Part shown: positions 32,707-39,143 of the stretch, piece after piece
Position numbering within the stretch: position 1 is the stretch's first letter
Layout: each line of letters starts with the position of its first letter
Virus record (IMG/VR): IMGVR_UViG_3300046491_000454
Coordinates: 1 to 44,076 of that record
Strand: one strand, 5' to 3'
DNA from: a virus
Length of the DNA: 44,076 nucleotides
Notes under the pieces: model-generated
Told to the model about the DNA's origin: nothing
Databases searched by the model: none
What the model saw: only the letters and a program-made list of their open reading frames with translations
Program-made: the position numbers and the translations under genes

Positions 32707-33143
32707 TTCTCGGCCATCCCCGCCAGGCGCGCGAACACGCCTTCGAGCGCGGCTTCGGTGCGTTTGATGGCGTCATGGATGCGCGCCAGCTCGGCCTTAG
32801 TGATGCGGCCGTCCTCGAGCGCCTTCATGATCTCGGTACCGACGTCGCCGTTGGTCGACCACACCTTGGTGACCAGTTCCAGCACGGCGGTGTCGGAGGC
32901 GCCGGCCTTCTCGATCGCCACGCAGACGAAGCCGTGGTTCTCGGCCAGCGCGTGCAGCACGCTGTAGTCGCGGGTCAGGCCCATGACGCGGTCGGCGTCG
33001 TCGAGCATCGGCTTGTTGGTGACGCTGTTCGGGTTGGCCTTGTTGCGCAGCACCGCCGCGCTCATACCCAGGCGCACGGCCAGCGCCTCGCAACCGCCTG
33101 GCGCAGCGTGCACGGTCTGGTGGAAAGCATCGAGGACGTTCAT
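32703..33143 (-). CDS. Phage regulatory protein, CII family
   Basis: Encodes 146 residues. The N-terminal pattern LDAFHQTVHAAPGGCEALAV, then RLGMSAAVLRNKANPNSVTN and DDADRVMGLTRDYSVLHALA, fits the phage_CII (PF06892-type) regulator family, which combines a helix-turn-helix with a helical oligomerisation tail. The start has AGAAGG eight bases upstream. In related phages CII proteins control early promoters and the lysis-lysogeny choice. It is the first gene of the minus-strand replication group. Confidence 0.85.
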   Translation of the reverse strand: MNVLDAFHQTVHAAPGGCEALAVRLGMSAAVLRNKANPNSVTNKPMLDDADRVMGLTRDYSVLHALAENHGFVCVAIEKAGASDTAVLELVTKVWSTNGDVGTEIMKALEDGRITKAELARIHDAIKRTEAALEGVFARLAGMAEK

Positions 33144-33180
33144 GCGGGGCCGCCTTCTAAAAATGATTCAAAAAATAACT

Positions 33181-33227
33181 ATTGGAAATAAACTTCAAGC
33201 AACAAAAAACAGGGTGAGGTTTCCAAT
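33181..33227. promoter_or_regulatory. Perfect 8-bp inverted repeat upstream of the CII gene
   Basis: ATTGGAAA at 33181-33188 and TTTCCAAT at 33220-33227 form a perfect inverted repeat separated by 31 bases, in an AT-rich intergenic stretch between divergent genes. It may be an operator pair for the CII-type or Cro-type regulator. No clear promoter elements of high quality are visible here. Confidence 0.4.
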
Positions 33228-33235
33228 GCGCTACA

Positions 33236-33505
33236 GTGTCAGTTCCACAACATCAACCTTCACGAAAGGGAAACCTCATAAACTTCCAGGAACTGCAATT
33301 TGCCGCCACCGTGCGCGCCGAGGCCAAGGCGCTGCGCACCAATGCGCACCACGCGTACTACAACCGGGTGAAAACGCAGTACGACGAGCCCAGCCGGCAG
33401 CAGCAGATGCAGCAATGGGAAGCCGAGCATCCGGTGAGCCATTACGTGCCGCAGGCGTTGGCCGAGATTCGCAACGTGGCGGCGCAGATCAAATCGCTGC
33501 CGTAA
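33236..33505 (+). CDS. Small hypothetical protein, start codon uncertain
   Basis: An 89-residue frame from a GTG at 33236, lying opposite to its neighbours. The part with convincing protein character begins at NFQELQFAATVRAEAKALRT. Directly before that, an AAAGGG site is followed after 7-8 bases by ATA (33278-33280), where an ATG would be expected. The ending AEIRNVAAQIKSLP is helical and basic. The gene overlaps the neighbouring minus-strand gene at its 3' end by 17 bases. Function unknown. Confidence 0.5.
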   Translation: MSVPQHQPSRKGNLINFQELQFAATVRAEAKALRTNAHHAYYNRVKTQYDEPSRQQQMQQWEAEHPVSHYVPQALAEIRNVAAQIKSLP

Positions 33506-33788
33506 GCACGCCGTCAGCGCTCATCAGACGCAGCATCTCGTCCAGCTGTTCGGTGTGGCGGCGCAGCTCGACCAGCACGGCAGGCAACCCATCGTCCTGG
33601 ACCCCGTCCGGTGCGGCGACGGGCGCCGGAGCTACCTCAGCCTTGAGCAACCTGGCGAACTCGGTCAGGACGCCGGCGAGCGCGCTGGCGACCTGCGCCC
33701 GGCCGGCGGGCTCGTTCATGTCCAGCTCCGCGCGTTCCAGCTCGAGGACGGCCAGCACGGCGGCGGCAAGTTTGTTTTCGGTGGTCAT
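33489..33788 (-). CDS. Small hypothetical early protein
   Basis: Encodes 99 residues, starting MTTENKLAAAVLAVLELERA with GAGAAGA seven to eight bases upstream. The whole protein appears helical and acidic (DMNEPAGRAQVASALAGVLT, LVELRRHTEQLDEMLRLMS). No family recognised. It lies in the Cro transcription unit, about 150 bases downstream of cro. Confidence 0.6.
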   Translation of the reverse strand: MTTENKLAAAVLAVLELERAELDMNEPAGRAQVASALAGVLTEFARLLKAEVAPAPVAAPDGVQDDGLPAVLVELRRHTEQLDEMLRLMSADGVLTAAI

Positions 33789-33940
33789 TGATCTTCTCGG
33801 TTAAGGGTGGGCAGATGAATGTTCAATCAAACTTACGGCTAAAAAATTTCCTACGGGAAATACTTAAATCGCACGCCAAGACGACCGTCTTACGGGCCGC
33901 CATCATTCGTCAGCAAGGCGTCGTCGTCTTGCTGGTGACG

Positions 33941-34261
33941 CTAAGGCGCGCCGGCCGCAAGGTCGTCCTTGCGGCGGTGCGGCACGGCGGGCGGCGCTGG
34001 CGGATCGTCTTTGCGGCGCGCGGGGGGCTGGTCGCCCGATTGCCCAGGCTGCGCTCGCAGCTCGACAGGCCCGTAGATGTCGTCAAACGAAATCGGGACG
34101 CCACGCCGGTGCGCGTAAACGATCAGCCTCTTAGCTACGTCAGGAGGCATGCTCTGCCCCCGTTCATAGTTCGAAACATTCGCTTGGCTCACACCAAGTG
34201 CCTCGCCAAGCGCCGCTTGTGTCACCTGTAACCGTGCTCGGATGTCGGAAATAGCGTTCAT
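33941..34261 (-). CDS. Cro-like XRE transcription regulator
   Basis: Encodes 106 residues with a clear XRE helix-turn-helix: RARLQVTQAALGEALGVSQA followed by NVSNYERGQSMPPDVAKRL. A Cro-type tail with RRGVPISFDDIYGP precedes a basic, disordered C terminus. It is divergent from the CI-type gene with 82 bases between them, the classical immunity-region layout. Its promoter (34268-34296) places the expected transcription start within one or two bases of the ATG, so the mRNA is probably leaderless. It would repress the lysogenic promoter during lytic growth. Confidence 0.87.
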   Translation of the reverse strand: MNAISDIRARLQVTQAALGEALGVSQANVSNYERGQSMPPDVAKRLIVYAHRRGVPISFDDIYGPVELRAQPGQSGDQPPARRKDDPPAPPAVPHRRKDDLAAGAP

Positions 34262-34267
34262 TCCTCA

Positions 34268-34296
34268 ATATTAGTCCGACTAATTTATTTAGTCAA
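34268..34296 (-). promoter_or_regulatory. Sigma70 promoter of the cro operon with two overlapping operators
   Basis: On the minus strand TTGACT (34296-34291), 17 bases, TAATAT (34273-34268). The -10 box is covered by the perfect palindrome TTAGTCCGACTAA (34271-34283) and the -35 box by a second copy (34296-34308, TTAGTCCGACTGT on the minus strand). Centre distance is 25 bases. Binding of a repressor dimer at either site would block polymerase. Confidence 0.82.
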
Positions 34297-34343
34297 CAGT
34301 CGGACTAATTGCAAATTATTAGCGTCGCTTATATTGTCCTGCC

Positions 34344-35135
34344 ATGCCCGCCAACCCTTTGACCCCCGAGCAGTTAGCCGACGCCGAGCGCCTGAAGGTG
34401 CTATTCGGCCATTGGAAGCAGCGCCGCAAAGACGATGGCCTCCCGGCGTCGCAAGAGGCTGCCAGTGAGATGCTTGGGTTCAATCAGAGCGCGATGAGTC
34501 AGTACCTCAACGGTAGAATCCCGCTCAACGTCGAGGCCGCAACCAAGTTCGCGACACTGATCGGCACACCGATTAGCGAATTCAGTCCGTCGCTGGCAAG
34601 CCAGGCGGCCCGTTACATCGCGGCCTCATCCGCTCCCAACCATGTCGGCGACAGTACGATCCCCTATCTCGCTCGGGTCAGCCGGGTGCAGGTCGGCGGG
34701 GAAGAGGACACCCTGCCAATCAAAATGGTGAACCTTCATCTACAGGCCGGATTCCCCAACTTCGACATCGACCAGGAGTTTGACGACGGCGGCGCAATCA
34801 ACATCCCGCGCAAGGTGGTCGAACAAAACGACTGGGTTCCACAGTGCCTGCTCGCGATCAAGGTGAAGGGCGAAAGCATGAAGCCGGTGCTGTCGGCCGG
34901 CGACACCGTCGTAATCAACATTGCTGACACGCGACCTGTCTCCGGTGAGATGTATGCGATTAACTGCGAAGGGACAGCGGTCATCAAACAGCTCGTTTAC
35001 GAGGCGAAGGCGTGGTGGATGTACTCGTTCAATCGATCGCCGGAATTTGGAAGGCGAATTTTCCGCAGCCCCGAATCGATAGTCGTCGGCCGAGTGGTGT
35101 ATCAGCCGGGGCGCATACTCCAAGGCCGGCTGTAG
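34344..35135 (+). CDS. CI-type phage repressor, S24/LexA-like
   Basis: Encodes 263 residues. N-terminal helix-turn-helix: SQEAASEMLGFNQSAMSQYL followed by NGRIPLNVEAATKFATLIG. The C-terminal S24 peptidase domain has the catalytic serine in KVKGESMKPVLSAGD and the lysine in GTAVIKQLVYE. An Ala-Gly bond in LHLQAGFP is a possible self-cleavage site after DNA damage. TATATT at 34330-34335 is a plausible -10, which would start transcription just before the ATG; no ribosome binding site is seen, so this mRNA may be leaderless too, like lambda cI. It should bind the operators on both sides of its transcription unit. Confidence 0.93.
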   Translation: MPANPLTPEQLADAERLKVLFGHWKQRRKDDGLPASQEAASEMLGFNQSAMSQYLNGRIPLNVEAATKFATLIGTPISEFSPSLASQAARYIAASSAPNHVGDSTIPYLARVSRVQVGGEEDTLPIKMVNLHLQAGFPNFDIDQEFDDGGAINIPRKVVEQNDWVPQCLLAIKVKGESMKPVLSAGDTVVINIADTRPVSGEMYAINCEGTAVIKQLVYEAKAWWMYSFNRSPEFGRRIFRSPESIVVGRVVYQPGRILQGRL

Positions 35136-35164
35136 CCCGGCGTCGCTACAATGAAGGGAAGCTT

Positions 35165-35572
35165 ATGAAGGTGATCGGGATACTGATTTTGGCTGCAGGC
35201 CTACTGCTGTGTGGGTACGCGCTGAACATGGACGTCGGCGTTGATGTTCCAGCGCATGACTACGGTGATGGCATTAGCACGACCGCCACACGGGTTGCCA
35301 ATGTGGACAGAATGGCGCAACGCCAGAACCTGGTTATCCTTGGCGGCTTTCTCTCGCTCGCTGGCGCTGTCTTGGCTGGGTTTGCGAGCATGCGACCGAA
35401 CCGGCCTGCGCAGGCAGTCGCTGACCAAGCCGAAACAGCCGCCCCACTCTCATCATCCGTGCCATCTTCCAGCGACGGGCCGATCTCCATCTCGATTTGC
35501 CCGAGCTGCCGCCACCATGGTGATGGCGCCGCTGTCGAATGCGCACGCTGTGGCGTTTCATTGACGACCTAA
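35165..35572 (+). CDS. Membrane protein with zinc ribbon, lysogeny-expressed candidate
   Basis: Encodes 135 residues from the ATG at 35165. Two transmembrane helices (KVIGILILAAGLLLCGYAL; LVILGGFLSLAGAVLAGFA) are separated by an exported or cytoplasmic loop of about 40 residues. A Ser/Pro linker leads to a C-terminal zinc ribbon (CPSCRHHGDGAAVECARCG). It lies 29 bases after the repressor gene in the same direction, and so is probably transcribed in the lysogen. That pattern fits a lysogenic conversion or superinfection exclusion gene, but no such function is proven by the sequence. Confidence 0.7.
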   Translation: MKVIGILILAAGLLLCGYALNMDVGVDVPAHDYGDGISTTATRVANVDRMAQRQNLVILGGFLSLAGAVLAGFASMRPNRPAQAVADQAETAAPLSSSVPSSSDGPISISICPSCRHHGDGAAVECARCGVSLTT

Positions 35573-35667
35573 AGCGTTCGCAACCACGCAGAACTCGACC
35601 TCGACAAACAACTGTCGGCTGTTTGCCTTCCGCAAAAAACATCGGTGCTAAAAATTTAATTAAAAAT

Positions 35668-35709
35668 ATTAGTCCGACTGTTGACTATTAAAATCAGTCG
35701 CACTAATAT
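35668..35709 (+). promoter_or_regulatory. Sigma70 promoter of the DGR-bearing early operon with two operators
   Basis: TTGACT at 35681-35686, a 17-base spacer and TAATAT at 35704-35709. Operator copies lie at 35669-35681 (TTAGTCCGACTGT) and 35694-35706 (TCAGTCGCACTAA), centre distance 25 bases. The segment ATTAGTCCGACTGTTGACTA (35668-35687) is an exact inverted match to 34290-34309 at the cro promoter. The arrangement is a mirror of the cro promoter, as lambda OL and OR are related. Confidence 0.85.
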
Positions 35710-35746
35710 TATCTCCATCGGAATCGAACTCGTCGATGGAGACAAT

Positions 35747-36016
35747 ATGCGCAAGCAACAAAATCAAGGAATCGTGGTCTACGGCCCGCAAGGCAGCGGC
35801 AAGAGCACGCACGCCAGCGCCCTGGCCCGCCACTACGGCAAGACCCGCATCGTCGACGAGTGGGAGCCGGGCGCACCGGTCCGCGACGACACCCTGGCGC
35901 TCACCAGCGTGCCGCACAAGGGCGCGATCTACCTGCTCGACGCCGTCACTGAGGCTGGGATCGCACTGCCGGCTGCCCGCCGCAAAGCCCTCGCCGCCGC
36001 CCGGAGGGCCGCATGA
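35747..36016 (+). CDS. Small P-loop protein
   Basis: Encodes 89 residues from the ATG at 35747, preceded by GGAG. The Walker A motif VVYGPQGSGKSTHASAL (about residues 10-26) is complete; no Walker B with a usual hhhhDE form is obvious, although GAIYLLDAV is close. At 89 residues it is much shorter than typical P-loop kinases. It is the first gene behind the repressor-controlled promoter. Possibly a nucleotide or nucleoside handling accessory. Confidence 0.65.
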   Translation: MRKQQNQGIVVYGPQGSGKSTHASALARHYGKTRIVDEWEPGAPVRDDTLALTSVPHKGAIYLLDAVTEAGIALPAARRKALAAARRAA

Positions 36017-36159
36017 AACCCTTCCTGGTCACCGCGCGCACTGCGACCCAGTGCATCCGCTACCGCGCGCTGGCCGCGTCGAGCAGCCAGGCCGCAGCCG
36101 ACGCTTCCGACCTGTTCGGCGACGAGCCGTGCGGCGTCACTGTGCGTTGCCAGGGGTAG
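36013..36159 (+). CDS. Small hypothetical protein
   Basis: Encodes 48 residues, starting MKPFLVTARTATQCIRYRAL and ending DLFGDEPCGVTVRCQG, with three cysteines. The ATG overlaps the previous stop (ATGA), which favours translational coupling. Similar short proteins occur in early operons of betaproteobacterial prophages. Function unknown. Confidence 0.6.
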   Translation: MKPFLVTARTATQCIRYRALAASSSQAAADASDLFGDEPCGVTVRCQG

Positions 36160-36164
36160 CTGCC

Positions 36165-36737
36165 ATGCTCTTTCCAACCGTTAGCCGCGACTGGAACGGC
36201 GTCTACCTTACTGGGCAACGCATCGCCCTGATGCTGCACCCGCATGCAGCAGGAACGATCAGCGTGGCGGTGATCGGGCTGACGGCAATCACCGATTTCG
36301 ATCGTCCCTGCCGGCTGTCAGGCGACGAGCTGCCCCAGTTTGCCCCGACCGGGATCCAGGTGCATGACACGCGTCTCGAGTGCTTTGCAGCCGACCCATA
36401 CGCGCCGATCCTGCGCACCGGGTTCACGCTCGAGCTTGAGCCTGGAATGGCGCCGCTGTTGCGCGCGTGGCTGGCGAAGCTGACGGCGGTCGCCGCGGCA
36501 TCGAACGCGATCGCTGACAAGTTCAGCGAGCAGCTGCCGCACCCGATTTACCACATGCTCGACGCGATCACATCGGTGGTCGCTCGCATCGTGCTAGACG
36601 GCTGGGAAGTCGAACATTCGGTCGCGTACGAGCGCGATCACGGCATCTGGCGCATGCAACATGAGTTTATGGCCCAGTTCGACGCGGAAGCCGTGACGCA
36701 GGACCTGCGCGCCCTGGCTGGCAATACCTCGACCTGA
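36165..36737 (+). CDS. Hypothetical early phage protein
   Basis: Encodes 190 residues from the ATG at 36165, five bases after the previous stop. A beta-rich N-terminal part (VSRDWNGVYLTGQRIALMLH, then AGTISVAVIGLTAITDFDR) precedes a helical half (LLRAWLAKLTAVAAASNAIA; YHMLDAITSVVARIVLDGWE). The protein is soluble with no membrane segment. I cannot name a family. Confidence 0.6.
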   Translation: MLFPTVSRDWNGVYLTGQRIALMLHPHAAGTISVAVIGLTAITDFDRPCRLSGDELPQFAPTGIQVHDTRLECFAADPYAPILRTGFTLELEPGMAPLLRAWLAKLTAVAAASNAIADKFSEQLPHPIYHMLDAITSVVARIVLDGWEVEHSVAYERDHGIWRMQHEFMAQFDAEAVTQDLRALAGNTST

Positions 36738-36742
36738 CCACC

Positions 36743-36931
36743 ATGCACCGCATCGCGCCCGACCGCGCCGCCCTCGAAGTCGCCCACCGGCGGCTGCTGA
36801 CGGCGACGCCGCTGGACGAGATGCTGAAGGATCCCAGCCTCAAGATCATTCTCGAGGTCGTCGCCCGCCAGCATATGCAGCGGCGGGACCGGGTCGATGT
36901 GAAGAAGCTGCAGGCCAACGATTTCGATTAA
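36743..36931 (+). CDS. Small hypothetical early protein
   Basis: Encodes 62 residues, helical and charged (RAALEVAHRRLLTATPLDEM; IILEVVARQHMQRRDRVD). Gaps to the neighbours are 5 and 25 bases, so it is in the same operon. Family unknown. Confidence 0.55.
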   Translation: MHRIAPDRAALEVAHRRLLTATPLDEMLKDPSLKIILEVVARQHMQRRDRVDVKKLQANDFD

Positions 36932-36956
36932 CCCATCCAACGAAAGGAAGAACCGA

Positions 36957-37484
36957 ATGAGCACCCACGAACAGACTACGCCCGTCGCGCTGCACGGCCT
37001 GATCCGGCGCCTGCTCGACGATCACCAGCGGATCTTCCCGCATCAGGCGGAGCTGTGCCCGCTGTGCCAGGACACCGAGCGCACCCTCGACCTGCTGGCC
37101 GACGAACTGCCGGACGAGGAGTGCGGAATCTGCTGCGCGCCGGCCGGGCAGCCGCACGCCGATGCCTGCCCGGGCAAGGACGGCGACTGCCCCGGCTGCG
37201 CGGCCAAGCCTGGCGAGTCGCATGGCGCCTACTGCCCGGTCGCGGCCGCAGGTGGCGCGGCGACGGTGCAGCCTGCCCTGATGACGCGCACCGGCTATCG
37301 CTGCGCCGAATGCTGCGCGAAAGCCGGCCAGCCGCACGCCGATACCTGCCCCGAAGCCAGCACGCCTACGGAGCCGGACAAGGCACCGATCCCGCCCGGA
37401 ATCTCCGGATGCTACCTGCTCGCGGACGGCACCTACGGATCTTTCTACCCCGGGCCGCCCGGCGCGGACGGCAAGCACGATTAA
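36957..37484 (+). CDS. Cysteine-rich protein with three zinc-knuckle-like repeats
   Basis: Encodes 175 residues. Three units of the form C-x2-C-A-x2-G-x2-H-x4-C are visible: CGICCAPAGQPHADACP (about residue 55), CPGCAAKPGESHGAYCP (about 80) and CAECCAKAGQPHADTCP (about 115). A fourth cysteine pair (LCPLCQDTE) lies upstream, and a Gly/Tyr-rich tail (GCYLLADGTYGSFYPG) ends the protein. The Cys-Cys-His-Cys pattern suggests metal binding. It is directly upstream of the first DGR target gene. Not a known phage family to me. Confidence 0.7.
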   Translation: MSTHEQTTPVALHGLIRRLLDDHQRIFPHQAELCPLCQDTERTLDLLADELPDEECGICCAPAGQPHADACPGKDGDCPGCAAKPGESHGAYCPVAAAGGAATVQPALMTRTGYRCAECCAKAGQPHADTCPEASTPTEPDKAPIPPGISGCYLLADGTYGSFYPGPPGADGKHD

Positions 37485-37527
37485 CCCCAGCAGTACCTCT
37501 ATCTATCAACCACAACAAGGAAGAACC

Positions 37528-38142
37528 ATGGATCTCCAAGAGAATACCTCAGTCGTTCCCGCCATACCGGGAACGCCCTTCGGCGGCGGCTTTTACGCCG
37601 GCCGCATCCTGATCGCCGGTGTGCTGCATGCACTGATCGTCGCACCGAAGGCCGAGGGCGAGCGCGAGGACATCGCCTGGCTCGCCTCCGAGCAGCGCGT
37701 TCCCGGCGCCGACAGCTATTGCGACGGCATGCAGAACACGGTCGCGATGGCCGAAGCCGGCAGCGAGCTGGCGCAGTGGGCGCGCGGCCTGCAGATCAAC
37801 GGCCACACCGACTGGCACATCCCGAGCCAGGACGAGCTCGAAATCCTGTACCGCAACCTGAAGCCGACTACTCGGAAGAACTACCTCTACGCCCGCAGCG
37901 GCGTGAACGCCTCGGCCGTGCCGCCGACCCTCGCCTATAGTGCCGACGCGCCGGCGCAGACAGGCGCGCATGACTTCGCCCAGGGCGGCGAACAGGCCTT
38001 CGTGGACGAGTGGTACTGGTCGAGCACGCAGCACGCTGCCTACGACGACTGTGCCTGGGGTCAGAATTTCCTCAACGGCACCCAGACCAGCACCAAGTCG
38101 GCCAGCTTCCGCGCTCGCGCGGTCCGCAGATTCGCAATTTAA
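37528..38142 (+). CDS. DGR target protein 1 (C-type-lectin-like, DUF1566 style)
   Basis: Encodes 204 residues. The N-terminal region (GGGFYAGRILIAGVLHALIV) is followed by a DUF1566/Lcl-like body (HTDWHIPSQDELEILYRNLK; FVDEWYWSSTQHAA) and ends with the variable region VR1, residues 167-201, closing SASFRARAVRRFAI. The C-type lectin fold displays such variable residues on a binding face. VR1 differs from the template at 10 sites, all template adenines. No signal peptide is seen, so display in the virion, or use inside the host, remains to be shown. Followed by target 2 after 28 bases. Confidence 0.92.
   Translation: MDLQENTSVVPAIPGTPFGGGFYAGRILIAGVLHALIVAPKAEGEREDIAWLASEQRVPGADSYCDGMQNTVAMAEAGSELAQWARGLQINGHTDWHIPSQDELEILYRNLKPTTRKNYLYARSGVNASAVPPTLAYSADAPAQTGAHDFAQGGEQAFVDEWYWSSTQHAAYDDCAWGQNFLNGTQTSTKSASFRARAVRRFAI
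38025..38132 (+). repeat. DGR variable repeat 1 (VR1)
   Basis: A 108-base copy of the template repeat at the end of target gene 1. Ten differences from the template, all at template adenines: three A to G, five A to C... by codon these are AAC to TAC, TAT to TGT, AAT to GGT, AAC to CTC, AAC to ACC (three times) and AAC to AGC, giving 4 A to G, 4 A to C and 2 A to T. The last 35 bases (from AAGTCGGCC to GCAGATT) are identical to TR and contain the GC-rich stretch expected of the initiation of mutagenic homology (IMH). Confidence 0.95.
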
Positions 38143-38170
38143 CCCTTCATCCATTTCAGGGTAAAAGACC

Positions 38171-38596
38171 ATGAAGAAAGCACAAGAACTGCAACAGGCC
38201 GGCGGCGCCGTCGCGACAACTGCAGCGGCGAGCAAGGCCCAACGGATCGCAGAGAACCTCAAGCCGGGCGAGCTGTACGCCGGCCTGATCCTCGGCCTGG
38301 ACGGGAAGCCCGACCACCACCTCATCCTTCTTCCCGGCGAAGCCGAGAAGGTCACGTGGGACCAGGCGAAGAAATTCGCGATCGACGCCGGTGGCGAGCT
38401 GCCCACGCGCCGGGAACAGTCCCTGTTGTTCGCGAACTTGCAGCGCGAGTTCAAACAGAACTGGTATTGGTCGAGCGAGCAGCACGCTGCCAACGACGAC
38501 TATGCCTGGTTTCAGGTTTTCAACTACGGCTACCAGCTCAACAGCAAGTCGGCCAGCTTCCGCGCTCGCGCGGTCCGCAGATTAACCATTCAGTAA
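38171..38596 (+). CDS. DGR target protein 2 (C-type-lectin-like)
   Basis: Encodes 141 residues. It is a shorter paralogue of target 1: an N-terminal segment with ELYAGLILGLDGKPDHHLIL, a helix VTWDQAKKFAIDAGGELPTR, then NWYWSSEQHAA and VR2 (residues 104-138), closing SASFRARAVRRLTIQ. The variable residues include F, V, Y, Y, L and S in place of template asparagines. Nine base differences from TR, all at adenines. It shares the VR-coding part with target 1, which makes it a second receiver of the same template. Confidence 0.92.
   Translation: MKKAQELQQAGGAVATTAAASKAQRIAENLKPGELYAGLILGLDGKPDHHLILLPGEAEKVTWDQAKKFAIDAGGELPTRREQSLLFANLQREFKQNWYWSSEQHAANDDYAWFQVFNYGYQLNSKSASFRARAVRRLTIQ
38479..38584 (+). 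repeat. DGR variable repeat 2 (VR2)
   Basis: A 106-base copy of the template at the end of target gene 2. Nine differences from TR, every one at a template adenine: AAT to TTT, AAT to GTT, AAC to TAC (twice), AAC to CTC and AAC to AGC. The GC-rich 3' end is identical to TR through 38584. Just left of 38479 the match ends with a non-adenine mismatch, which marks the 5' limit of this repeat. Confidence 0.95.
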
Positions 38597-38615
38597 TTTA
38601 GCCCTTTTCATCAGC

Positions 38616-38969
38616 ATGGCACTCCACACCCAACTGCCGATTTACAAGGCCGCCTACGACCTCCTCGACGTCGTCACGGACCTCGCCAAGAACATGCCTC
38701 GGGACTTCAAGGCATCGATTGGCGGGAAGCTCCGCGACGAGGTGGTCGCCGTGACGATCTTGATCTTCCGCGCCAACACGGCGCGGGAGAAGGCGCCGCA
38801 CCTGCAGGGGCTCACCGAGCGCCTGCAGGTGGCCGAACTGCTGCTGCGACTCTCGCGCGACAAGCGTCTGATCGCGGTCAAGCAGTACGCGCGCGCCGTC
38901 GAGCTGACCACCAGCATCGGCAAGCAGGCCAGTGGATGGCGCCGTTCCGCAATGTCGCCCGCTTCGTGA
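38616..38969 (+). CDS. avd: DGR accessory variability determinant (Avd)
   Basis: Encodes 117 residues, all helical: LPIYKAAYDLLDVVTDLAKN, then FKASIGGKLRDEVVAVTILI, then LTERLQVAELLLRLSRDKRL and VKQYARAVELTTSIGKQ. This is the four-helix bundle of Avd proteins (also annotated as S23 ribosomal-intervening-sequence-like proteins). Avd is a basic pentamer that binds the reverse transcriptase and the template RNA and is needed for mutagenic retrohoming in the Bordetella phage system. Placement between targets and TR is standard. Lys/Arg richness agrees with RNA binding. Confidence 0.93.
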   Translation: MALHTQLPIYKAAYDLLDVVTDLAKNMPRDFKASIGGKLRDEVVAVTILIFRANTAREKAPHLQGLTERLQVAELLLRLSRDKRLIAVKQYARAVELTTSIGKQASGWRRSAMSPAS

Positions 38970-39089
38970 TGGTCAAGGCCACCATGACTGTGCGAACTTT
39001 TAATCTGGTCGTGCCGCTGGCTCACGAGGCCACCGCCATGCGCACCGCAGATACCGCCCGACATAGTTCAGGCAGGTCTGGCGCAGTTT

Positions 39090-39123
39090 CCCCGCTGATC
39101 GGCCGCTGCGGCCTTCGGCGGGG
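39090..39123 (+). other. Strong hairpin immediately 5' of the template repeat
   Basis: Nested stem: CCCCGC (39090-39095) pairs with GCGGGG (39118-39123), and GGCCGC (39101-39106) pairs with GCGGCC (39108-39113) around a single T. It lies 20 bases upstream of TR in the non-coding gap after avd. The structure could be part of the template RNA and a binding or priming element. A terminator is unlikely because no T run follows. Confidence 0.6.
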
Positions 39124-39143
39124 CGATGTAGATAGCACGAATT

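Noticed and set aside
35600-35640. Terminator after the membrane protein gene
   Set aside because: CAAACA and TGTTTG give a weak 6-bp stem and are followed by A rather than T on the plus strand; support is too low.
38142-38162. Hairpin behind VR1 as in the Bordetella phage DGR
   Set aside because: Only a 5-bp ACCCT/AGGGT stem with an 11-base loop, and no equivalent behind VR2.
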